Below the pieces are notes generated by a model that was not told the origin of the DNA, ran no database searches, and saw nothing but the letters and a program-made list of their open reading frames with translations. A stretch of 64,000 nt of DNA from Gonocerus acuteangulatus (lineage: Eukaryota; Arthropoda; Insecta; Hemiptera; Coreidae), in contig OX328123.1 of the NCBI GenBank assembly GCA_946811695.1, forward strand, positions 124,545,896 through 124,609,895. The letters run 5' to 3'. The translations under genes and the position numbers were made by a program. This document shows positions 52,701-62,845 of this stretch, piece by piece (position 1 is the first letter of the stretch; the number at the start of each line of letters is the position of its first letter).

Positions 52701-55700
52701 AAATCATTTTCTTTACTTTAATATTGGCAGTCTATTAGAGAGCTACATATATGAAACATATGAAAGAATCATAAGTATATTTTTAGATAAATTCATTTTG
52801 GTAGTAGAAAACCCAAGTATGTATTTGACTTCATTAACAATTCGGGCAGTTCACATTTTGATCTGTGGCAACTAGTAGAGTTGTTGCCCGTATGTTTATT
52901 ATGAGGTTATATAAAAAATAGTTTTTCATTAATTCTTTGTTAAAAGCAATAAAAAGTTTTTTGTATTCATTAAATATTTGTACATTTTTACAAGTGTCAG
53001 GAAGCCTCTAAATTGGTGACCCCGACGACGAAGAACACGCAAGGAAGGTGAGAAAAAAAAATTAACTCAATTTTGTGCTCCCGCAAAGACAATAAAATGG
53101 AAGACGATTTACTAACCATTTCCTCTGCTACGGATATTAAGGCCCAGCTCCCCATCTTCCATAAACATGAACCTGACGTATTTTTCTTACAATCTGAAAC
53201 CATTTTTCAACTGTATGGTATTAAAAAGAGCATGTTCATTTGGACATCATTGGACCTCTACCACCTTCGAATGGTAAGCGATACTGTTTCACTGTTATAG
53301 ACAGATATACCAGGTGGCCCGAAGCCCAACCACTGCAAGACATATCAGCGGCATCTTGTGCAGAAGCTCTGTGTAACGTCTGGATTTCACGCTTTGGCGT
53401 CCCTGCACGTATAACGACGGATCAAGGACGTCAATTTGAGTCGGAATTATTCCATCAACTGTCCAAGTCTCTGGGATTCCAGCGCTGCCGAACCACAGCA
53501 TACCATCCTCAAGCTAATGGCTGTGTCGAAAGATGGCACAGGACACTGAAGACCGCTCTCACAGCACAATTAAACGCTTCTGACTGGACCTCACAGCTGG
53601 CAATGGTACTCCTCGGTCTCCGAACAGCCGTACGCGACGACAATGCCACGAGTGCAGCTGAAATGACTTATGGTCAACCCCTACGATTGCCAGGGGAACT
53701 CATAGAGAATTATGGACAACCTGAAAGAGCAGAATCTTTTGTCCAACACCTCCAGGAGCAAATGGAACGACTATGCCCTGCGCCACACCGAAGATCGACA
53801 TCAAAAACTTTTGTCCACCCAGATCTACAGACATGTACCCATGTATTTGTGCGGGATGACACAGTTCGAAGGCCACTAACGCCTCCCTACACTGGCCCCT
53901 ACAAGGTCTTAAGTAGAGATAAAAAAACATTTAAGCTGCAATTAGGTGCCAGACAAGTGAACGTCAGCATTGACCGACTGAAACCGGCCTTTCTTCTTCA
54001 AGATGAAGGTTCCACATCAAGTCCTCGGATGACAGCACCTGCATCGGACAACACTTCTTCCAATGACTCTGCCGAGGATAACGAAACACCAAGGACGATG
54101 ACTCGGTCAAGGAGAACACTTAACCCCCCGCTGCATTTCCTTGACGGACTTATTGGGGGGGAGGTGTGTGGCAACTAGTAGAGTTGTTGCCCATATATTC
54201 GAGGTTATATAAAAAATAGTTATTCATTAATTCTTTGTTAAAAGCAATAAAAAGTTTTTTGTATTCATTAAATATTTGTACATTTTTACAAGTGTCAGGA
54301 AGCCTCTAAAGATCTCATAATATCAAAATCAGCCTTTGTTCTCAAGTTATTACTTTTAAATTTATCATCATTATTAAGATTCTTCTGAAGCTGGATTCAA
54401 TGTTGAATATAATTCTAGATGTATTATTATTCATTTAAATTGTAATTATTCTAAGAATTCTCACATTCTTCTTGAATATTCGGACATTATAAAATAACCT
54501 TGTGAATTGTACTGAAGAATTTGTCTATATTGTTAAATTTGTCTATTAGATAAATAACTTTCTAGTGTGTTAGGAAATAACTGAAATAACAAATTAGTTA
54601 AGTACACTATATGTATTTACGTTAAAATTTAAATAAATATAGTGTACTTAACCAATTTGTTATCTCAGTTATTTGCTAAAATAAGAAACATAGCTTCTTT
54701 ACATGATTTAACCAAGCAATCACAATTATTTGAATAAATATTAAATGCTGACATACCTTGAATTGAATCTTGATTTACACTACCAGGGCCCGACTTTTCA
54801 ATGCTGGTAGTAGTTATGTTGCTATGACTTCCTCTTATACTTCCATCGTCTAGCCAACCACTAAGATTGGTTCGAGGTGGAGGTATGTCTTCTACTTCAA
54901 GAAAACTTAAATCTTCTGAATGAGGAATTGTTGTAGCCACACTTATATCACCTGTAAATATGCAGGTTATTCATTAAAAACCAAAACAAAAAAAAAAACA
55001 AAAAAAAATCCAAATTAAATAGCACGTAAATGGTCATATTCGTTTCTCTAACTCTCATAGGCTTTGGACACGTATCGGAGATTTCAATCAATTTGAACTA
55101 ATACTGTTAATCTTTTGGTTCATATTGGTTACTTTCCCCTTTGTTTTATAAACAAATAAAAAATGAGAAAATGGCAAGCAAATATATAAAAACATAAACA
55201 ATAAATACAATTTATTTTTTTATTCATTTCAATTTTAAACCTTAGGCTGCTACAGACTGATATATCAGTCCGGTGGTTGCAGTGCCCCGGGTGCTATGGC
55301 CTATTATATCAGTCCGGAAGGGGGGCAGTGCCCCAGGTGCCATGGACTATTATATCAGTCCGACGTCTTTTGCGCTTGGCTGCTACGAGCTATTATGACA
55401 GTCCTTTTACTATTGCCATCTGTAGGCTGTTTATAGAAGCTGCAGAGTTCTTCAAAGCCAGTAGGGGACATAGAATTTCACTTTAGCTTCCAACTAACTA
55501 CTTAGCCTACTTGTACGTACACCAGCTACCAACCTTCTTTTACTGCCAAAAACCGCTGTCTTTCTTAACCTGGAATTTACTCTGCATATTTCTCTAGTAT
55601 ATTTTTAGCTTTTCAAGTGAAAAATTGTTTGTGTAAATATTTCCAAGAAAATTTATTCTGGACAAGAATTGTTAGAACTTTTGACGGGTGTGAGGTGTGA

Positions 55701-58700
55701 GCGAAAGTGAAGTGGAGTTTTCTTTGGATGACAATGAGGGTTCTGATAATTTATCCCAAAATGTTTCTATTGGAGAAACACCTGGAACAACTGGAATACA
55801 AAGTACAAGAGAAGAGGGAAGAGGGAATCTTCCGACGAAACATCGTGTGAGGAAAGTATTCAGCACACGGGGCACTCCAGGCGCTAGGCTATCCCGCACC
55901 ACAGTACCATCTAGCCCTCTATGTGTATTACGCAGCCTAAAGGTTAACACAGATTTGATGGTCTCATTACCATTAAGCCTCCAAAAAATCTTAGAATTAA
56001 ATAAGAAGACATAAATAATGAAATTAGAAAACGTTTTGGCTTAAAGCACCACCAAAAACATCTATTGAGCTGATCGACTTTTTTAAAACTGCTAGACGAC
56101 TGCTCCTTTAAACCGGTTTCCTTGGTTCCATCACTCCTACCTCCTTACCAGCAGGGTAAAAATTCAAGAATAAGGAACTCGGTAATTTTATTTATGCTGT
56201 TAGGGAGGCATGAATGCAAGGCAAACTTTGTTTTCTAAAAAAAAAATCATAATACACCCCAAACTATGAAAATATAAAGTAACATCACATCTGTCATCAC
56301 ATATAATATACATCTCAAATCATATTATTAAAAATAACAGGGATGTTACTCTCAAAGTAGAGAAGGCTTTAGCAAAAATATGTGTTCAATTTTAAAATGA
56401 ACAGAACTTACTCAAAGTTTTAATTGACAGCTTCCAGCCCACATTAGCAGAATAAATTCGAGATCTAGACAGCCCTTGCTGACTGAGGAGAATGGGAACA
56501 AGTTGAGGGGGAGGAGAGATTAAAAGTTCATTTAACGTCTCTAAGGCAGCTGTGATGACATTGTGGTCTTGGTGGTGAGTCCAATGAAGGCATAATTCAA
56601 AAACCTACAATCAATATATAGAATATAAAGGAGAAATAACCATAACAAATTTTAGGAATGTTACTATAGTCCATAATAAAAATGAGAATAATAATGTTAA
56701 TTCGAGGCTAATGGCCTAGATCTTGGTAAACAACAAAAAATATATATACTACTTATGTATGTGTGTAATGGCTTTCTTCTTCATTGTGACAATATTCATT
56801 GGCAAACCATGCTTCTGATTTGCATGTTTTTGGCCGGAGAAAAGGGTACCTGTCAGTCATCATCCCAAAAAATAAAACTGTGCTAAAAGGAAAATTTGTT
56901 GGCAATGTTTCTGACATTTGTAAGGCCTCTACTGGGTAGATGAGCACTATTCAATAAGAAGCCTTAACTCTTGCGAGACGGTGAGCTGCATGAGCTTAGA
57001 GGCCTGCGGAGAGGGGCCTGTCCAAGCCTAACGGTACCACTGGACGGGAATAAATAGAAGTACCGTCTTCCCCCATCTCTACTCATTTTTCTTAATACAC
57101 TCTCTTTATTTATTTATTTAAAACATTTTCTGCCAAAACTTTTTTTGTTTGGGTTTTGGACCACTCAACGGCAGGTTTGCAAACTTTTCTTTAAGTTACA
57201 ATTTTTTTTTTTAAAATAACAAGTCAAATATCTCGGTGTTGGTATAATGTCTACAAAACATGATCTCTATGTACACATAAACTGTTAAAACTCAAATAAG
57301 GCCCTTCAGAGGGACCCAAACAGGCAGAGAAAAACTTTAGGAAATGGTTGTATTTTGAAATATACTTATTCAAAATAAAAGACAGTAATAACTTTTAAGG
57401 AACAAGTTAGAGATATATTTTTTTGTTCTTTTGTTTTACACATGTTATTAGATTTAATTAAATAAACATATTGTTTTAATAATTAAATTAATTTGGAGAG
57501 TGGGTTCGATTCCCACTAGGGGTGGTGGCTTTTCTTTAGAAAAAAGAAAAGGCATCAGCCCTATCCTGGCTAGAAAAGGGTGGTAACCTATAGATAACCC
57601 GTCCTAAAATTCCTAGTTAATAATAAATGGACATTAAAATTTAAATAAATAAATTTGGAGAGTGGCTATAATAAATAAATCTTGATTTTCAACACTCCCC
57701 CTCACTCGACAATCTAGAGAAGTCCAATAGATTCTCGAAGTTCAATATGTCGTGGATAAGGTAGTCCTTTTGTAAGGATATCAGCCTCCATCATCGTTGA
57801 TGGTTTGTATGTAACGTCTACAGTCAGTAACAAAAGTTTCTGAACACTTACAGGTTCAGCAAATAAAATGTTGCAATTATTACCAGTTGGGGTTTTAAAC
57901 AATAAAACAAGTAATTAATAACATTTAGTGTTTTTATTCACGAGTACTTTAACATAAATAAATTAAATTTTTCATGTGAACAACGATAAAAATAGAATTA
58001 GTAAACAAAAATCAATGAAAAAGAAGGTAACAAAAGTTTTTGGGCTGTGGGATTACCCATAGCATTCATTACCTCCCTGAGCCTGTTGGGCATAGAAAAT
58101 ACCAATTTCGAGGTCACAGAAGTCGGAATTTTCGACCATTCTTCGATAACACGCTTTTTGAGGTCTTCCTTGGAGCTTATTGGAATCTTCTTTAATTCCC
58201 GCTTTAAATGATTCCACAGGTGCTCAATAGGGTTAAAGTCGGAAGATTGAGGTGGCGGATTGAATAATTTCGGGCAATTATATAGGCACCAAGTTCAGGT
58301 TGTCAGACTTGTATGTTTAGGATCATTGTCCTGATATAACTGGAACTTACCTTTAAGTCCTAAGATGTCTGCACTTGGAATCAAATTTTTCTTTAAAAAG
58401 TCAACATATGTTGCTGAATTCATTTTACCGTCAATAATCGTTAACTGCCCAACACCTGCAGCCGCCATACACCCCCACACCATCAAAGAGCCTCCTCCAT
58501 GTTTTACTGTGGGCTGTATATTTTTAATTTTTAACGCTTCATTTTCTTTTTCTCCACACTTTTCCCGTCCTATGTGACCCAAAAAGCTCAATTTTTGTCT
58601 CGTCACTAAATATAAAGTTCGCCCAATACTCGGATTTTTTATTGTAGAAAGTTTTTTGAATTGTGAGTGTCCAGAAACTTTTGTTACTGACTGTATATCT

Positions 58701-61700
58701 CCATTCCCAATCTTGAGCATCTGAGCTCTCTAGAGCTTCTTTGAAACATAAGGAAGACATGTCATAATCCTTAGTCCAAACTGGAGGGTGAATTGATCTT
58801 CTATCTCTTAAGACTGGAAGATGATCGTCTCCATCATTTTGAAGAACATCAACATTTTCTTCTTGAATGTTGTCATTTTCTAATTACTCTCTTTTTCTGG
58901 TATTAGCATTTGCCTTGTCAGCATTGTTTCTATTTCACTATTTTTTTAATTTTGATTGTCATTTCTACCTGTTTTTATATTTTCATCTGGTTCAGTAAAA
59001 GGATCACAATTTATTTTATTTTCTCTGGTAGAATAAAATGGTTTATCAATGACCTTTACATCCCTTGATACAATAATTTTATTTAGAGTTGGCATCCATA
59101 TTCTGTATTCTTTTGATTGTTCTGAGTAACCAACAAATATACCTTCTTCAGCTCTAGGTTGAAATTTGTCCTTATTTTTAATTTTATTTAATACAAAGGC
59201 TTTAGAGCCAAAAATTTGTAGGTGTCTAATGGATGGAAAATAGCCTGCCCATCTTTGAAATGGTGTTTCATGATTTATTGATCTTGATGGACACCTATTT
59301 AGAAGATAATTAGCACAATAAATTGCTTCAGCCCAGAATTTTGGAGGTAGATTTCAGTCGAGCATAAGATATCTAGCTTTGTCTAACAGAGCTCTGTTTT
59401 GGCTCCCTTTAAAATTTTAGTCCCTTTAATATTTTATTTTTGTAGGCTAACTTTAGATCAGCTTCATTTATGTGGCCTAGTTTTTTGTGCCAAGTAATTA
59501 ATTTTGAATTTGATTTAAATTGTTTATTTAATGCTGAAGATTCTTGGTTAGGTTTCTCATTTAACAAATAGAGATTGTAGACCCGATGGCCGTGAGGGTT
59601 AAGGCGTGAGTACTTAACACTCTGAGCCAAAGGTCGTGGGTTCGATTCCCACTAGGGGTGGTGGCTTTTCTTTAGAAAAAAGAAAAGGCATCAGCCCTGT
59701 CCTGGCTAGAAAAGGGTGGTAACCTATAGATAACCCGTCCTAAAATTCCTAGTTAATAATAAATGGACGTTAAAATTTAAATAAATAAATAGAGATTGTT
59801 ATGCTTAATTGCCTTAGCAACAACTATTCCCTTTTTGTTCCTAACCTCAGCATAATCCTTTTTATTTATTTATTTATTTAAATTTTAACGTCCATTTATT
59901 ATTAACTACGAATTTTAGGACGGGTTATCTATAGGTTACCAACCTTTTCTAGCCAGGATAGGTGTGATGCCTTTTCTTTTTTTCGAAAGAAAAGCCACCA
60001 CCCCTAGTGGGAATCGAACCCATGACCTTTGGCACGGAGTGTTAAGTGCTCACGCCTTAACCCTCACGGCCACCGGGTCTCCAATAATTCTTTTTGAAAA
60101 TTATATCAAAACCTTTGTCCATTTTGCTAACTGATAATAAATTAGTATTTAAATTAGGAATATATAAGGTGTCTGTCAAGTTTACAACATTGTCTTTTCC
60201 TACATTGATTTTGGCAGATCCTTTTCCTTCAATGTCTACTGTATGCTTATTTGATGCTAACTTTAATTTACCTAAATTACCTTTTTCAAGTTCCTTAAAT
60301 TTAGATTGGTCAGAGCAGAGATGTGAAGTGCTGCCACTGTCAATGCACCAGTAAGAATCGTTGTTTTGAATAAGAGGGTTTGTAGTTAGACTTTCTTCTG
60401 TCAGTAGCCAGGTTGAATCAGAATTATTTTTATTTTCCTTCTTTTTCTTAAACCAGCATTGGGCTGAGTTGAGGTTAGATTTTCCGCATGTTCCACAGGA
60501 TTTTTTGTTCTGCATGTATTGCTGCTGATTTTTAACTTTAAATCTGCAGCTTTTATTCATGTAGAAAGCATCCTCACTTGAATTTGAAAATTCATCTTTT
60601 TTTCTTGCTTCATATTCTTCAATGATTTTTACTTTTAATTCTTCAGGTGTGGGGAGTTGGTCTCTTGTTTCAATAGAAACTCTGAAGTTATCAAATTTAG
60701 AGGATAAACTATATAGCATCATAATACTTAGTAAATCCTTATTGATTTATATTTCCATTTCTCGCAACTTGTCTACAGCATCCATGAAACTGTTCAAATG
60801 TTCACGCACTTCGGTGTTGTGCAGGTCCTTGGCTTTGGTAAATATTCTTTAGATTATCCCAAACACTTTTAGATGTTGTACAGTTTTTAATCCGTTTCAA
60901 TTCATGAGGTGATATTATTAATATAAGATCTGACCTTGCATTCAAGTCCTCTTCATTCCATTTCGATTTTTCTTCTGGACTAGCTGCTTCCTCCGGCAGT
61001 TTCAAATAGGTATTTGGGGCAATCGTCGTTTTGCCCGTTGGTCGAGATTATGACGGCTGAAATCCTTGCGGAATCCAACTTATACAAGTCTTTCAGCTCT
61101 ATGGCCAATTCCTCATACTTGCGCAGTTTCTCAGCATATGATTTCCGGACATTCTCATCATTGGGGATTGCGAAATCAATAATATCGGCTGTCTTACTTC
61201 CCTTGAGGGTACGGATCCCTCCCTCTCTATGGGGAGCCAGGGTTAGTCCCCCCCTGGCTCCCTATGGATAGGGGAACCGTAGGAGAGAACGTTCTCCGGG
61301 TCTGTGACCATTCAAGACCAGATTTAAGTCCTAAAATGGTACTACGGGTTGGGTTGGTGGCCGGGGGCCCTTCAGGCTTCGCCGGTTACAGACGTAGTGG
61401 CGTGTGTTAGATTCTCTGGTTCAGTCTGCCCAGGTGTCTGGTGACTGACTGTCTCGGAGTTGAAGCTAGAGAAATAGGTACCCCTTTCCGGGGATGTGTC
61501 CGCAAGCTTGCGACATACGAGAGGAGGCGTATGTGCGTGGGCTTGCGGGGACATCCGCACCTTTGTGTCGGCGGGAGGATGGTTAGGTGAGAGATTGTTG
61601 GAGGCTTAAAATGCTGGGTACGTCTCTCATCGTTTCCTACCTCCTTCGACGTACACAATGTCTTACTTCCCTTGTCAATGATAAGAATGTCCGGTTTATT

Positions 61701-62790
61701 GTGATGGACAGTACAGTCCGTTAACATTGCTTCGTCCCAATACATTTTAATTGTACCTTTCTCCAAAAGTCTATTTGGGACGTAGCGGTAATAAGGGACC
61801 ACACCATCCAACATACCATATTTTTCTGCGAGTGCTTGATGATATATTTTGGCCACGTTATTATGCCGCTGAAGATAATCGGATCCCGCAAGAATCTCAC
61901 AGCCCCCCGTAATGTGCTGGATCGACTCATACGTTTTGTTACAAAGTCTACATTTGTCAGAGATGTTGACATCCTTCAAAACGTGACGTCGATAGGATCT
62001 TGTTGCTATTACTTGATCCTGGATGGCTATTACAAACCCCTCTGTTTCCGGGAATAGCCTTCCAGAAGTCAACCACGCTACCGACCATGAGAGCACCACC
62101 TCCGGATCAAATAACCGACTATGGTATCGCCCGTGTAATGCTTTCTTTAGCCACATGCCAAGGCGATCCGATTCTGTCGTAATTTCCTGCTAGTTGCTTG
62201 TTTTCAATTTTAAGGCTGTATAATTTTCGTCCAGTTTGACCATTTCCTTAAAAAGATGATTCTCACTTGCCATTATGTAGCTCCTCAGGTTAATTTCCTG
62301 GGAGCGACATAAGTCTCTATTATTATTCTTATATATCCTTATTATTATTATCTTTATATTACTGTAAAATTTTGTATATATTTTATTATTATTTTATTCT
62401 ATTCAGGATTATGAATAATTACATCTAAGGGGAATAAACAAATTATCAAGCAACTTAATAATTTAAAATGTATTAGAATGGAAACGGATTCAATCACAAG
62501 ATAAAATAAACAGTGAATATATTTACCTGTATAATTGAATCAACTGAAAGCACTGATTCTTTCTTCTGTTTCCTTTTTAAGCCAAAACTCCCACGTAGTC
62601 CTGTTTCCGTAGTTTGGCTTTCTAAATGTCCAAGCAATCCCCTAATGCAATTTAAAACACCTAGGATGGTGTAAATGCTCTGATCGTCTTTAACAGGTAC
62701 TACACTTTCTGTTGAAAGGAAAGCAGTAACATTTTTATAACATTTTCAATCATAAAAAAATTAAAAAGCATTAAATCATTATCACATACT

Positions 62791-62845
<55 letters not shown>

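Larger units (their letters stand above)
52864..54310 (+). mobile_element. Gypsy-type LTR retrotransposon, internally deleted
   Basis: Short LTRs: 52864-53012 (149 bp) and 54167-54310 (144 bp), both TGTGGCAACTAGTAGAGTTG...CCTCTAAA. 4-bp target duplication gatc at 52860-52863 and 54311-54314. Primer-binding-like TTGGTGACCCCGACG follows the 5' LTR; the tattggggggggaggtg purine tract precedes the 3' LTR. Internal part is gag start fused to integrase; protease, RT and RNase H are gone. Confidence 0.93.
57694..60990 (-). mobile_element. Copia-type LTR retrotransposon, multiply interrupted
   Basis: On the minus strand in order: gag (60990-60450), protease (~60340), pre-integrase (59840-59409), integrase end (59350-58900), RT start (58790-58696), then only the last RNase H codons (57818-57714), polypurine tract and LTR. 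Most of RT and RNase H is missing. SINE-B copies at 59579 and 59864 and a Tc1 element at 57821 are nested in it; a truncated R4 LINE cuts its 5' side. Confidence 0.88.
60991..62315 (-). mobile_element. R4/Dong-type LINE copy e, both ends truncated
   Basis: Close copy of 35530-36320. The endonuclease frame is intact across [18 protein letters not shown], unlike copy b. Interrupted by retroposon E at 61206-61658. Its 5' end stops at cataagtct, followed by ATT repeats. The 3' UTR is missing where it meets copia. Confidence 0.85.

Noticed and set aside
53240..54178. Domesticated integrase host gene
   Set aside because: It is framed by LTRs and a 4-bp target duplication and runs into the 3' LTR; it is simply the remaining part of a gypsy element, with no sign of host promoter or introns.
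59579..59660. Possible tRNA-Ser/Leu gene
   Set aside because: Recurs at 59864 and truncated at 57504 and 45645 with the same body and tail; flanked by target duplications. SINE head.
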